Below, in pieces: positions 1 to 9,211 of a stretch of DNA of 44,199 nucleotides. Source of the stretch: Methylobacterium sp. WL119 (GTDB lineage Bacteria > Pseudomonadota > Alphaproteobacteria > Rhizobiales > Beijerinckiaceae). The notes beneath the pieces are model-generated. The model saw nothing but the letters and a program-made list of their open reading frames with translations, was not told the origin of the DNA and made no database searches. The DNA lies in the NCBI RefSeq assembly GCF_008039875.1, contig NZ_VRUU01000038.1:1-44199 (forward strand), read 5' to 3'. A program made the position numbers and the translations under genes. The first letter of the stretch is position 1. Each line of letters begins with the position of its first letter.

Positions 1-1
1 C

Positions 2-190
2 GCTCGGCGCGGGATCGACAGCAGCGAGAAGCTTGGGCGTCACCGTTGGGTAGTCGAGCGCACCCATGCCTGGTTCAACCGTTTCCGACGCCTGCCCGTA
101 CGCTACGAGCGTCGCGCCGACATCTACAAGGCCTTCACCAACCTCGCCGCCAGTCTCATCACCCTCAACCAAATCAGGCGGTTCTGTTAG
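2..190 (+). CDS. IS5-family transposase, C-terminal part (cut by window edge)
   Basis: Frame 2 is open from the first base and ends at TAG 188-190, giving the last 62 residues of a DDE transposase. The segment VVERTHAWFNRFRRL followed by RYERRAD is the conserved C-terminal E-containing block of IS5-family (IS427-like) transposases, where the Glu completes the DDE triad. The start and the left inverted repeat lie outside the window, so it cannot be said whether the IS is intact. The right end of the IS probably falls within the next few tens of bases. The gene has no functional link to the transporter gene downstream. Confidence 0.8.
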   Translation, partial: ARRGIDSSEKLGRHRWVVERTHAWFNRFRRLPVRYERRADIYKAFTNLAASLITLNQIRRFC

Positions 191-338
191 GCGCTCTAAG
201 CCCGATCAACCAACGCCATCATCGCGTGGGCCACCGGGCCTCAAGGCCTGGGGTATAAAGGATACGGGACAAAATCTCGTCACTGGCGTTGACGGCGGTG
301 CGCCCTGCGATCGCGTCGGGCTTCCAGGAAACCGCCGT

Positions 339-2297
339 ATGCCGACCAGCGCGACCGAAGCTCCGAAGCCGCCTGCCCAGGTACCGCCGCCCCTTGTCCC
401 GGGTTTGCGCGGGCTCCTGACCCTTGCGGTCGGCGTGGTGCTGGTGGCCGCCCTGTACTTCGGTCGCGAGGTGTTCATCCCCCTGGTGCTGGCGGTGCTT
501 CTCAGCTTCGTCCTGGCCCCGGTAGTCAACCTCCTTCGTCGGATCAAGCTTGGACGCGTGCCTTCCGTTATCGTCGCGGTGCTGCTGGCACTCGGCGTCA
601 TCGGTGGCATCGGCGCGGTCATCGGAACCCAGGTCGCGGGGCTTGCCGGCAACCTGCCGCAATACCAGGCCACCGTGCAAAAGAAGTTCGCTGGGCTTCA
701 GCAGGGTTGGCTCGGCGATGCCAACAAGGTCATCGCGAAGTTCAGCCACGAGGTTCACGACGCCACTCAAAAGGCGGATGCCGCAGGGACCACGGCCGCG
801 ACAGGCCCCGCGGGCGCCACGCCGAAGGCTCAGTTGGTCCGCGTCCAGGAACCTGAGATCTCCCCGTTGGCGCTGGCTGAGAAGGTACTTGGCCCAATCT
901 TCGAGCCCCTGACCACGGTCGGCATCGTGCTCGTCGTGGTGGTGTTCCTGCTGCTCCAGCGCGAGGACCTGCGCAACCGGATGATCCGCCTGTTCGGGTC
1001 GAGCGACCTGCACCGCACGACGGTGGCGATGGACGATGCCGCGGGCCGGCTCGGCACCTATTTCCTCGCCCAGCTCGGCATGAACGCCGCTTTCGGCGGC
1101 ATCGTCGGCGTCGGCCTTTGGATCATCGGCGTACCCAACCCCCTCCTGTGGGGCGTGTTCTCGGCGCTGATGCGGTTCGTGCCTTACATCGGCGCCTTCA
1201 TCTCAGGAGTTTTCCCGGTCGCCCTGGCAGCCGCGGTGGACCCGGGCTGGTCGATGGTCATCGCGACTGCGGCGCTCTTCCTGATCGCCGAGCCGATCTT
1301 CGGGCAGGTGATCGAGCCGCTGCTGTACGGTCACTCGACCGGGCTCTCGCCCTTCGCGGTGATCGTCTCGACCTTGTTCTGGGGCTTCCTCTGGGGTCCC
1401 ATCGGCTTGATCCTGGCCACCCCGTTCACCGTTTGCCTCGTTGTGCTCGGCCGTCACGTCGACAGCTTGGAGTTCTTCGACGTTTTGCTCGGTGACCGGC
1501 CGCCACTCACCCCGGTGGAGAACTTCTACCAACGCATGCTCGCCGGTGACCCGGACGAGGTACGGGAGGTGGCCGAAGGCATGCTGAAGGATCGCTCGCT
1601 GTCCTCGTACTACGATGAGGTGGCGCTGAAGGGCCTGCAGCTCGCCGCCAACGACTTCGCGCGTGGGGTCGTTACCCCCGGCCAACTGGAAAACATCCGC
1701 GCTTCCGCCCGTTCGCTAGTCGAGGATTTCGAAGGCCACGACGACGTTGAGCCGGCCGTCGATGCCAAGGCGGTCAATCCGTCCGACACCCCGACGCTGG
1801 CCGAGAGGACGCACACGAAGACCGAGGCGGTGCCGGCCCAGGCCCCGCCGCGGGATGCACTCCCAGAGGCGTGGCGCGGCGAGGCGCCGGTGTTGTGCCT
1901 TGCCGGACGCGGCCCGCTCGATGAGGCCTCCTCGGCGATGTTGGCGCAGCTACTGCGCAAGCACGGGCTCGGCGCGCGCGTGACGCCCTATCAATCCGCC
2001 TCGCGCGAGGGCATCCGCGAGCTCGAACTCTCCGGCGTAGCGATGATCTGCATCTCCTACCTCGACATCACCGGGAACCCATCGCACCTGCGCTACCTGC
2101 TGGAGCGGCTGAAACGACGGGCGCCCGGCGTACCCGTGCTAGTCGGCCTGTGGCCCGTCGGAGAAGAGGTTCTCACCAATGCTGCGCTCGGCCGGCAGGT
2201 TGGGGCGGATGCCTATGTTTCTTCGCTGCGCGACGGTGTGGATGCTTGCTTGAGTGCTGCCGATAAGGCGGTCGTCGATAGAAGCGCGGCCGCCTGA
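339..2297 (+). CDS. AI-2E family transporter with long C-terminal extension
   Basis: Predicted 652-residue inner-membrane protein. Residues 20-60 and 70-105 form two pairs of hydrophobic helices, and residues 190-210 and 245-370 hold the remaining helices. The segment around 255-300 (GVPNPLLWG, then FVPYIGAF) is the signature of the AI-2E/PerM (UPF0118) family of putative exporters. The ATG at 339 is preferred to upstream in-frame ATGs because AGGA lies about 10 bases before it and the N-terminus then matches the family. After the membrane domain there are some 270 extra residues. Those at about 523-645 have alternating hydrophobic strands and helices like a Rossmann or B12-binding-type fold, without obvious cofactor residues. 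The substrate is unknown. The gene converges with recD2. Confidence 0.85.
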   Translation: MPTSATEAPKPPAQVPPPLVPGLRGLLTLAVGVVLVAALYFGREVFIPLVLAVLLSFVLAPVVNLLRRIKLGRVPSVIVAVLLALGVIGGIGAVIGTQVAGLAGNLPQYQATVQKKFAGLQQGWLGDANKVIAKFSHEVHDATQKADAAGTTAATGPAGATPKAQLVRVQEPEISPLALAEKVLGPIFEPLTTVGIVLVVVVFLLLQREDLRNRMIRLFGSSDLHRTTVAMDDAAGRLGTYFLAQLGMNAAFGGIVGVGLWIIGVPNPLLWGVFSALMRFVPYIGAFISGVFPVALAAAVDPGWSMVIATAALFLIAEPIFGQVIEPLLYGHSTGLSPFAVIVSTLFWGFLWGPIGLILATPFTVCLVVLGRHVDSLEFFDVLLGDRPPLTPVENFYQRMLAGDPDEVREVAEGMLKDRSLSSYYDEVALKGLQLAANDFARGVVTPGQLENIRASARSLVEDFEGHDDVEPAVDAKAVNPSDTPTLAERTHTKTEAVPAQAPPRDALPEAWRGEAPVLCLAGRGPLDEASSAMLAQLLRKHGLGARVTPYQSASREGIRELELSGVAMICISYLDITGNPSHLRYLLERLKRRAPGVPVLVGLWPVGEEVLTNAALGRQVGADAYVSSLRDGVDACLSAADKAVVDRSAAA

Positions 2298-2403
2298 CCT
2301 GTTCGAACCGCGCTTGCTGCTGAGCGTCGTAGGGCTTCTGCTGACCACGCCGGAGGAGTGGCGCACGTGGCTTGAAGGCGCCGGCGGAGGGGGCATTGCA
2401 GCT

Positions 2404-4671
2404 TCAGCGGCCGCTGCCAGACGCCGGTATAATGGAGGTTGCTCGTGGATCGCGTAGCGATGGCACCTGATTTGGCCCAGCCAACCATTCCCGTAGCTTC
2501 GTCCAGCGTCGCTTCGCACTGCCACCTCGAACTGCCATGCCGATCGCCTTGCGCTGACCGATCAGCACGACGAGCTGCTTGCCGCGGGTGACGCCGGTGT
2601 AGAGGAGGTTCCTGGCCAGCATGTTGAAGTGCTGTGTCACGATTGGGATCACCACGGCAGGATACTCCGAGCCCTGGCTCTTGTGGATCGTCGTAGCGAA
2701 GGCCGGCACCAGCGTGTCGAGCTCGCCGTAGGGGTAGATCACCTCACGCCCATCGAAGGTGACGACGACGGCGCCCTCCTCCTCGTCGATGCGGGCCACC
2801 ATGCCGAGATCGCCGTTGAACACGTCGCGGTCGTAATCGTTCTGTGTCTCCATGACCCGGTCGCCGGGAGCGAAGCGCCAGCCGAAGCGCTCGATCTGTT
2901 GGGCTGGGTTCGGATTCAGCACGCGCTGGAGCTCGTGGTTGAGGTTGCGCGAGCCGAGCGAGCCACGCAGCATCGGCGTCAGGACCTGCACGTCCCGGAT
3001 CGGATCGAGCCCGAACGAGCGTGGGATGCGCTTGGTCACGACCTCGATCAGCTTGGCGACACCGACGTCGGGGTCGTCGATCTCGATCAGGTAGAAGTCG
3101 GCCTTCTCGCCCGGCTGTGGCCGCTCCGGCATCTGGCCCTGGTTGATGCGGTGGGCGTTGACGATGATCCGGCTCTCGGCTGCCTGGCGGAACACCTCGG
3201 TCAGTCGTGCCACGGGCACGCGGTCCGAGGCGATGACGTCGGCCAGCACCTGGCCTGGGCCGACCGAGGGGAGCTGATCGACGTCGCCGACGAGAAGAAG
3301 CCCTGCAGGCTCCGGCACGGCCTTCAGGAGGGCGTTCATCAGCGGCACGTCGATCATCGAGCACTCGTCGAGCACGAGCAGGTCGCAGTCCAGCGGGTTC
3401 TCCTCGTTGCGCGAGAAGCCGCCGCGCTTCGGGTCGATCTCCAGCAGGCGGTGAATGGTCCTGGCCTCGAGCCGGGTCTGCTCGGTCATCCGCTTGGCGG
3501 CGCGACCTGTCGGTGCGGCGAGCAGCACCTTCACGCCCTTGGCCGTGAGGATACGCAGGAGCGAGTCGAGGGTGCTGGTCTTGCCGACACCTGGCCCGCC
3601 GGTGATGACGCAGAGCTTCGAGACCAGCATCAGACGGATGGCCTCTTCCTGAGAAGGCGAGAGCGTCTTGCCCGTCTTCGCCTCGACCCAGGGGCGAGCC
3701 TTGTCGAGGTCGATGCTGGGCCACGGGGGTGAGCCGCGAGCCCGGGTGACGAGCCGCTCGGCGATCGCTCGTTCAGCGGCATGTAGGCCTTTCAAGAACA
3801 CGCAGGGCTCGTTGTCGACCGTGTCGGCGACGACCTCCTCGCCACGCGCGAGCTCGTCGGCGACAGCAGTGCGGACGAGAGCAACGTCGACCTCAAGGAG
3901 CTTCTGAGCGAGCACGATCAGCCGTTCGATCGGCAAGCCACAATGCCCCTCGTCCATGGCAGTCTGCAGCGCGAACGACACACCGGCCCGGAGCCGCTGG
4001 GGCGCCTCCTTGGTCAGCCCGAGACGCATCGCGATCGCGTCCGCGGTCCGGAAGCCGATGCCGCGGATGTCACGGGCGAGGCGGTAGGGATCCTCGGTCA
4101 TCACGGCGATCGACTCGTAGCCATAGGTCTTGAAGATCCGCACCGCGCGCGCAGTGCCGACGCCGTGCGCGTGCAGGAAGATCATGATCTCCCGCACGGC
4201 CTTCTGCTCGGCCCAGCCTGAGACGATGCGAGCCGCCCGCGTCGGGCCGATACCGGAGACCTCCTTCAGGCGCTCGGGATCGGCTTCGATGACCTCGAAG
4301 GTGGCTTCTCCGAACAGCGCCACGATGCGCTTGGCCATGGCGGGTCCGATGCCGCGCATGTAGCCAGACGCGAGGTAGCGCTCGATGCCCTCGACCCCGG
4401 TCGGTGGTGTGGCCTTGAGCGTATCGGCTTTGAACTGGAGCCCGTGCTGCCGGTCTGTGAACCAGATCCCGGTTGCCGTGATCCACTCACCGGCGGCAAT
4501 CGCAGGTGCATGGCCGATCACCGGTACCAGGTCGCGCTTTCCCCGCGCTTGGACCTTGAGCACGCAAAAGCCGGTCTCGGCGTTGTGGAAGGTGACGCGC
4601 TCGATCGTGCCTGCGAGCGTCTCGAGAGGTGCGCCGTGGTTGAACGACTTCTGCGGCGCGCCTCTGTTCAC
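2404..4671 (-). CDS. recD2: RecD2-type ATP-dependent DNA helicase
   Basis: 755-residue SF1B 5'-3' DNA helicase of the RecD2/RecD-like family, which acts in DNA repair without RecBC. The N-terminal OB-like region (residues 18-85) is followed by helix-hairpin-helix repeats (about 105-215, with GIGP, SGIGPTRAARI and GIGFRTADAI). Walker A is at 358-366 (GGPGVGKTS). Next come VLDECSMID (Walker B), GDVDQLPSVGPG (motif III), the FRQA motif and the C-terminal UvrD-like block TIHKSQGSE with LLYTGVTRGK. All helicase motifs appear intact and the length is normal for the family. The last ~25 residues after the REWL segment are not conserved. It converges with the AI-2E gene and its start is separated by 21 bp from the stop of the LysR gene, so the two might be co-transcribed. 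Confidence 0.92.
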   Translation of the reverse strand: MNRGAPQKSFNHGAPLETLAGTIERVTFHNAETGFCVLKVQARGKRDLVPVIGHAPAIAAGEWITATGIWFTDRQHGLQFKADTLKATPPTGVEGIERYLASGYMRGIGPAMAKRIVALFGEATFEVIEADPERLKEVSGIGPTRAARIVSGWAEQKAVREIMIFLHAHGVGTARAVRIFKTYGYESIAVMTEDPYRLARDIRGIGFRTADAIAMRLGLTKEAPQRLRAGVSFALQTAMDEGHCGLPIERLIVLAQKLLEVDVALVRTAVADELARGEEVVADTVDNEPCVFLKGLHAAERAIAERLVTRARGSPPWPSIDLDKARPWVEAKTGKTLSPSQEEAIRLMLVSKLCVITGGPGVGKTSTLDSLLRILTAKGVKVLLAAPTGRAAKRMTEQTRLEARTIHRLLEIDPKRGGFSRNEENPLDCDLLVLDECSMIDVPLMNALLKAVPEPAGLLLVGDVDQLPSVGPGQVLADVIASDRVPVARLTEVFRQAAESRIIVNAHRINQGQMPERPQPGEKADFYLIEIDDPDVGVAKLIEVVTKRIPRSFGLDPIRDVQVLTPMLRGSLGSRNLNHELQRVLNPNPAQQIERFGWRFAPGDRVMETQNDYDRDVFNGDLGMVARIDEEEGAVVVTFDGREVIYPYGELDTLVPAFATTIHKSQGSEYPAVVIPIVTQHFNMLARNLLYTGVTRGKQLVVLIGQRKAIGMAVRGGSAKRRWTKLREWLAGPNQVPSLRDPRATSIIPASGSGR

Positions 4672-4692
4672 GTCGGATGCTCTATCACTTGG

Positions 4693-5592
4693 TTACGAAG
4701 TCACAAGGTAGGGCCTAACGAATTCGTCTAAGGTCTCAATGAAGCGCTCTGCAAGATGCGACGTGCCTCCCCGTGAAGGCCGCAAAACACCGACTTCGTA
4801 AGGAATAGTTGGGATGAAGGGCCTAACGACGAGATCAGATCGACCGAGAGTCGCTTGAGCCGCACTGATCGGATCAGAGATGCAAACTCCTACCCCGTGT
4901 AGGACGAGATTTAGAGCCGTTGCGTAGAATTCGCACTCGGCGACAATATTTGCGCGGGTTCCCGCTGCCTCAAAGGCGCGGGCGATTGGTATCGTCGTGC
5001 CGTGGTCCGGCAGCAACCCAATTAATGGATGATCGTCTAGGAGGGCCGGGGTGAGCTGCGCCTCATTAGCGAGCACATGGTCGATGCGTAGCACCGCCAC
5101 GCAGTCGAACCGGTAGCGATGCACGATGGCGTCGGTCCGATCGAACGGCGCCTCGGCGATGCCGAGATCGAAGGCACGCGTCGCAACAAGATCACGCACC
5201 TCGCGTGAACTGCGAGTCAGGAAACGGACTGTGACCTGGGGACGCGACGCCCGAAAAGCCGCAAGTATCTGCGGGAGCCACGCGATGCCTGGTCCCGGAT
5301 TGGACGCGATGGTCAGGTGTCCGCGGGTCGCCGCCTGGATGCCGGCAGCCGCCTCGTCGAGCCGCGCCAGGCTAGCCAACGCTCGCAGCGCCTCCTGATG
5401 AAGCAACAGCGCCTCCGCCGTCGGCACGATTTGGCGCCCTTCCCGGGCGAACAGTTGGAAACCGGCGTGACGTTCGAGATGAGCGAGTGCCGCCGAGACG
5501 GCAGGCTGGGTTACCCCGAGCGAGCGGGCTGCCGCCGTCATCGAGCCGCTCTCGACAACCGCAGCGAAGATCTGAATTTGCCTGATATCCAT
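4693..5592 (-). CDS. LysR-family transcriptional regulator
   Basis: 299-residue LysR-type regulator. Residues 1-60 are the winged helix-turn-helix (MDIRQIQIFAAVVESGS, then TAAARSLGVTQPAVSAAL), and residues 90-295 are the periplasmic-binding-protein-like effector domain (starting around GHLTIASNPG). It faces the ABC transporter/amidohydrolase operon across a 98-bp gap that carries a perfect palindrome. That is the classic LysR layout, in which the regulator controls the divergent operon in response to its substrate and represses itself. The effector is unknown but is probably the imported compound or its breakdown product. Confidence 0.93.
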   Translation of the reverse strand: MDIRQIQIFAAVVESGSMTAAARSLGVTQPAVSAALAHLERHAGFQLFAREGRQIVPTAEALLLHQEALRALASLARLDEAAAGIQAATRGHLTIASNPGPGIAWLPQILAAFRASRPQVTVRFLTRSSREVRDLVATRAFDLGIAEAPFDRTDAIVHRYRFDCVAVLRIDHVLANEAQLTPALLDDHPLIGLLPDHGTTIPIARAFEAAGTRANIVAECEFYATALNLVLHGVGVCISDPISAAQATLGRSDLVVRPFIPTIPYEVGVLRPSRGGTSHLAERFIETLDEFVRPYLVTS

Positions 5593-5621
5593 AAGCGATG
5601 TTTATGGGTCCAAACAGCGGC

Positions 5622-5647
5622 TATCAAACGAAAAATTCAGTTTGATA
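5622..5647. promoter_or_regulatory. LysR-type operator palindrome
   Basis: Perfect 8-bp inverted repeat TATCAAAC, 10 bp, GTTTGATA, placed between the divergent lysR and ABC operon starts. It contains T-N11-A-type spacing, as expected for a LysR recognition site, and lies just upstream of the putative -35 box of the operon. Assignment to this regulator is by position. Confidence 0.65.
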
Positions 5648-5653
5648 ACTGAT

Positions 5654-5682
5654 TTGACAAGATTGGCATAAGCATTGCTAAT
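5654..5682 (+). promoter_or_regulatory. Putative sigma70-type promoter of the ABC/amidohydrolase operon
   Basis: A consensus TTGACA at 5654-5659 is followed by 17 bp and GCTAAT at 5677-5682. Transcription would start at about 5688-5691, at or next to the ATG of the ATPase gene, so the mRNA may have no or almost no leader. No good ribosome binding site is seen before that ATG, which agrees with leaderless translation. Confidence 0.45.
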
Positions 5683-5690
5683 CCTGAGTT

Positions 5691-6458
5691 ATGGATAGCA
5701 GGGCCCCACCAAAGATTCTCGCCGCTGAGGCGCTGACGAAGGCTTACGGCAGCACGCCAGTCCTCCGTGAGGTCGACCTCGCCCTACGCGAGGGCGAAGT
5801 CGTGTGCGTGATCGGCCCCAGCGGATCGGGCAAGACAACCCTTCTGCGATGCCTGGCTTTGTTGGAGGAGCCTCAGGGCGGCCGCATCGTCATGCGCGAC
5901 CAGATCGTCGGCGCTCCGCGGCAGAGCGCTGAGGTTCGGAAGGCAGCCTGGGGCGTGCGCGCCGACATCGGGATGGTCTTCCAACAGTTCAATCTGTGGC
6001 CGCACATGAGCGTCCTGGCCAACGTGATCGAGGCGCCCATGCGCGCTCGCGGCGTTCCGAAAGACAAAGCGATCGCTCAGGCCGAGCTGCTCCTGGCGAA
6101 GGTCGGGTTAGCGGACAAACGTGATGTCTACCCGACGCGTCTCTCGGGCGGACAGCAGCAGCGTGTCGCGATCGCGCGTGCCCTGGCGATGCGGCCGTCG
6201 GTGCTGCTGTTCGATGAGCCGACGAGCGCCCTCGATCCCGAGCTTCGCCGGGAGGTCCTCGTCGTCATGCAGGCCCTGGCCGAGGAGGGCATGACGATGA
6301 TGGTCGTGACCCACGAGATGGGCTTCGCCCGCCGCGTCGCGGACCGGATCGTGTTCATGGACCAGGGTCAGATCGTCGAGGAGGCGCCGTCCGAGCGCTT
6401 CTTCGCGGCGCCCGCAAGCGCCCGGGCGCAGCGCTTTCTTTCACAACTCGAAGACTGA
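5691..6458 (+). CDS. Polar amino acid-type ABC transporter ATP-binding protein
   Basis: 255-residue cytoplasmic ATPase of the GlnQ/HisP type, which powers uptake of polar amino acids or opines. Walker A is GPSGSGKTT (residues 42-50), the Q-loop is [11 protein letters not shown], the signature is [15 protein letters not shown], Walker B is [13 protein letters not shown] and the H-loop His is in VVTHEM. All are intact and the length is standard. It is the first gene of the operon and is followed after 20 bp by the binding protein gene. The ATG at 5691 lacks a clear ribosome binding site and may be leaderless. The substrate cannot be read from this subunit. Confidence 0.93.
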   Translation: MDSRAPPKILAAEALTKAYGSTPVLREVDLALREGEVVCVIGPSGSGKTTLLRCLALLEEPQGGRIVMRDQIVGAPRQSAEVRKAAWGVRADIGMVFQQFNLWPHMSVLANVIEAPMRARGVPKDKAIAQAELLLAKVGLADKRDVYPTRLSGGQQQRVAIARALAMRPSVLLFDEPTSALDPELRREVLVVMQALAEEGMTMMVVTHEMGFARRVADRIVFMDQGQIVEEAPSERFFAAPASARAQRFLSQLED

Positions 6459-6478
6459 CTAGAACCGAGGAGAGATCG

Positions 6479-7276
6479 ATGGGACGGTTCAAGACCCTGG
6501 CGGCTGCCGGTGCTTTCGCGTTGGCCTTGGCTGGCAGCGCGGCGCAGGCCCAGCAGGCGGAATCCCGACTTTACCAAGTGACGAAGGCGCACAAGCTGCG
6601 CGTCTGCGTCTGGCCGCTCTACTACGCGATCACGATGCGCAACCCTCAGACCGGCCAGTTGGAGGGGATCGACGCCGACTTGTCTAAGGAGTTTGCAAAG
6701 GATCTCGGCGTCGATCTCGAATACGTCGAGACCTCGTTTGGGACCTTCACTGCCGATCTCCAGGCCAACAAGTGCGAGATTGGTATGTTCGGCGTCGGCG
6801 CCACCATGAAGCGCGCGCAGGCGGTCGCCTTCAGTCGGCCCTACCTCGTCACCAACATCTACGCCGTGATCCGGCCGGGCGGGCGGGTCAAGCAGTGGAG
6901 CGACATCGACCAGAAGGGCGTCGCGGTCGCGGTGACGCTAGGAAGCTACATCGAGCCGTTCATGCGCGGCTACCTGAAGAACGCCAGCCTGACCGCTGTG
7001 ACGGCGCCGGCGACGGTGCAGGCAGAGATGATGTCCAATCGTGCCGACGTCATCATGTCGGATTTTCCGACCGCACTGAAGATGAAGAAGGAGTTCGGCA
7101 CCGAGTTCCTGACGCCGCCCGAGAAGCTTGCCGTCACGCCCTACGCCTACGTGGTGCCGCAGGGCGACCAGATCTGGCTGAACTACGTCAACCTCTTCGT
7201 CGAGACGATCAAACTGGACGGGCGGCTCGCCAAAGCCGCCGAGCGCAACGGCCTCGGTCCGATCGTCGCGCCGTGA
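6479..7276 (+). CDS. Family 3 periplasmic substrate-binding protein
   Basis: 265-residue solute-binding protein of the polar amino acid uptake family (SBP_bac_3). Residues 1-24 are a Sec signal peptide ending at AQA, followed by the mature start QQAESR. LEGIDADLSKEFAKDLG (about residues 61-77) is the family signature segment around the first lobe. GAGG-type RBS (GAGGAGAG) lies 6-10 bases upstream of the ATG. The stop overlaps the permease ATG by one base (TGATG). It delivers the ligand to the permease and sets substrate choice. The M20 and arginase-family genes downstream suggest an amino acid derivative or a guanidino/amidino compound, which is inference. Confidence 0.92.
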   Translation: MGRFKTLAAAGAFALALAGSAAQAQQAESRLYQVTKAHKLRVCVWPLYYAITMRNPQTGQLEGIDADLSKEFAKDLGVDLEYVETSFGTFTADLQANKCEIGMFGVGATMKRAQAVAFSRPYLVTNIYAVIRPGGRVKQWSDIDQKGVAVAVTLGSYIEPFMRGYLKNASLTAVTAPATVQAEMMSNRADVIMSDFPTALKMKKEFGTEFLTPPEKLAVTPYAYVVPQGDQIWLNYVNLFVETIKLDGRLAKAAERNGLGPIVAP

Positions 7277-7941
7277 TGGGGGCCTACCAATTCCGTTGGG
7301 ACGTCATCCCCGCCAACATCGGCTTCCTGATGTCGGGCGTGGGGATGACGCTCCTCATCTCTGCCTTGACCCTCGTCTTCGCGACGTTCGGCGGGCTCGT
7401 CATCGCAGCAATGTCCGCGTCGCGTCTATGGCCAGCGCGGGCGGTCGCCTACGCCTTCGGCGAGGTGATCCGCAACACGCCGATCCTCGTCCAGCTCCTC
7501 TGGGTCTACTACGTTCTTCCGATGCTGCTCGGCATTCGGCTCGACGCCCTTACCGCCAGCATCATCGGTCTGTCGATCTACTCCTCAGCCTTCATCGCGG
7601 AGGTCTTCCGGGCGGGCATCCAGGCTGTGCCGGTCGGCCATCGAGAGGCGGCGCAGGTCCTCGGGCTGTCGCAGGGACAAGCCTTCGTCCGCATCGTCCT
7701 CCCTCAGGCGGTGCGTCTGATCCTGCCGCCGCTCGCCGCCAACTTCGTGCAGCTGATCAAATACTCCTCGCTCGCCTCGGTGATCTCGGTCGGCGAGGTG
7801 ACGCGGCGAGGCATGGAGCTGTCCTCGAGCACCTTCCGACCGCTGGAGATCTTTACCTTCATCGGACTGGTTTATTTCGCGATCTGCTGGCCCCTGACGC
7901 AGTCGATCCGCATGTGGGAGCGCCGTCTTGCCTGCCGTTGA
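7276..7941 (+). CDS. Amino acid ABC transporter permease (HisM/GlnP-type)
   Basis: 221-residue inner-membrane permease with about five hydrophobic helices (for example residues 16-48, 60-80 and 90-110, and near the C-terminus). The EAA loop EAAQVLGLSQGQAF, followed by RIVLPQAVR, is the contact site for the ATPase. The start at 7276 is fixed by the TGATG overlap with the upstream gene; a longer open frame reaches further upstream but lies inside the binding protein gene. Only one permease is encoded, so it would act as a homodimer. Confidence 0.9.
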   Translation: MGAYQFRWDVIPANIGFLMSGVGMTLLISALTLVFATFGGLVIAAMSASRLWPARAVAYAFGEVIRNTPILVQLLWVYYVLPMLLGIRLDALTASIIGLSIYSSAFIAEVFRAGIQAVPVGHREAAQVLGLSQGQAFVRIVLPQAVRLILPPLAANFVQLIKYSSLASVISVGEVTRRGMELSSSTFRPLEIFTFIGLVYFAICWPLTQSIRMWERRLACR

Positions 7942-9211
7942 AACCTCGTTTGCATCCGACACTCTGCCAGTCGCTGAGATCCGACACCGCCTTGCAGAGA
8001 CGCGTGCGGACGCCGTCGCTGAACTTGCCCTCCGCCTCGTTCGGGCTGCTTCGCCGAATCCGCCTGGATCGACGCGCGAGGCTGCCGATGTCGCCGCAGC
8101 GATCCTCAGAGAGCATGTTCCGGACGCGGAGATTGTGCGCCACGAACCCGCGCCCGGGATCGTCAACCTCGCTGCCCGCATCCATGGCCGAGGGCCGGGC
8201 CCCCGCGTGATCTTCAACGGGCACCTCGACACCTACCCAGTCGGCGCACCAGAGGATTGGACCGTGGATCCTTCCGGCGTGCTGGACGGGGACAGGCTCT
8301 ACGGCCGCGGAGCGTCCGACATGAAGGGCGGCATCGCCGCGGCGATCCTCGCCTTCTCCGCCCTTGCAAAGGTCCGATCGTATTGGTGCGGCGAGCTCGT
8401 GCTGACGCTTGCGGGCGACGAGGAGACCATGGGTCCACTCGGGACGCGTTGGCTGATGGACAACCTGCCCTGGGCGACGGGCGATGCCGTCCTCATCGCA
8501 GATGCTGGTTCGCCGAGGGTGCTGCGCTTCGGTGAGAAGGGGTTCCTCTGGGTCGAGGTCGTGGCCTCGGGTCGTCCGGCACACGGGGCGCACGTGCATC
8601 GGGGCGACAACGCTATCGACCGGCTTCGGCGCGCCCTCGACCGCCTCTCCGGCCTACGCGAACTGCTCGCGAATGCCCCGCTCGCAGTAAGTCAGGCGAT
8701 CGCGGCGTCGAAGTCGATCTCGGAGCCGCTCGCCGGCGACGGCGAAGCGGAGGTCCTGGGACGCTGCACCGTGAACATCGGGCTGATCCAGGGTGGCACA
8801 TCGCCGAACCTCGTGCCTGCCCGTGCGAGCGCCGCACTCGACATCCGAATACCGGTCGGTCTCTCCATCGAGGTAGTGGAAGAGGCCCTTGCTCGCGCGC
8901 TTGATGAGCCCAGCATCAGCTACCGGGTCCTGCGCCGGTTCGCCCCGAACCACACGGATCCCTCTCATCCCGTAGTCACGACGTGCACGGCTGCCGCGCA
9001 TGCCGTCACCGGCGCACCGGTCGCCGTGAACATGCGCGTCGGGGGATCCGACGCTCGCTGGTTCCGGATGGCCGGGCTGCCGACCGTTGTCTACGGACCC
9101 ACGCCCCACGGAATGGGAAGCCCTGACGAGTTCGTGCTCATCAGCGATCTCGACCAGGTCGTACGAGTGCATGCGCTGACCGCCTTCGATCTGCTTCAGG
9201 ACGCGTCGTGA
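7928..9211 (+). CDS. M20-family metallopeptidase / amidohydrolase (ArgE/DapE-like)
   Basis: 427-residue zinc amidohydrolase of the M20 family. Metal and catalytic residues are visible: His99 and Asp101 in FNGHLDTYP, Asp131 in GASDMKGG, the Glu pair 165-166 in AGDEETMG, and a C-terminal His in PHGMGSPDEF. Such enzymes remove acyl groups from amino acids or split dipeptide-like amides (acetylornithine deacetylase, succinyl-diaminopimelate desuccinylase, carboxypeptidase G2-like). It begins with TTG at 7928, 14 bp inside the permease gene, with GGGAG about 8 bases upstream, and ends with a 4-bp GTGA overlap with the next gene. Since biosynthetic neighbours are absent, a catabolic role on the imported substrate is more likely. 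Confidence 0.88.
   Translation: MPAVETSFASDTLPVAEIRHRLAETRADAVAELALRLVRAASPNPPGSTREAADVAAAILREHVPDAEIVRHEPAPGIVNLAARIHGRGPGPRVIFNGHLDTYPVGAPEDWTVDPSGVLDGDRLYGRGASDMKGGIAAAILAFSALAKVRSYWCGELVLTLAGDEETMGPLGTRWLMDNLPWATGDAVLIADAGSPRVLRFGEKGFLWVEVVASGRPAHGAHVHRGDNAIDRLRRALDRLSGLRELLANAPLAVSQAIAASKSISEPLAGDGEAEVLGRCTVNIGLIQGGTSPNLVPARASAALDIRIPVGLSIEVVEEALARALDEPSISYRVLRRFAPNHTDPSHPVVTTCTAAAHAVTGAPVAVNMRVGGSDARWFRMAGLPTVVYGPTPHGMGSPDEFVLISDLDQVVRVHALTAFDLLQDAS

Noticed and set aside
66..338. N-terminal extension of the AI-2E gene to an ATG at 66
   Set aside because: Runs through the end of the transposase in another frame; the ATG at 339 has an RBS and a family-like N-terminus.
2629..3732. Plus-strand open frame of 367 codons opposite recD2
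   Set aside because: Lies wholly inside the helicase gene, whose motifs are all intact; product is low-complexity His/Asp/Val-rich antisense sequence.
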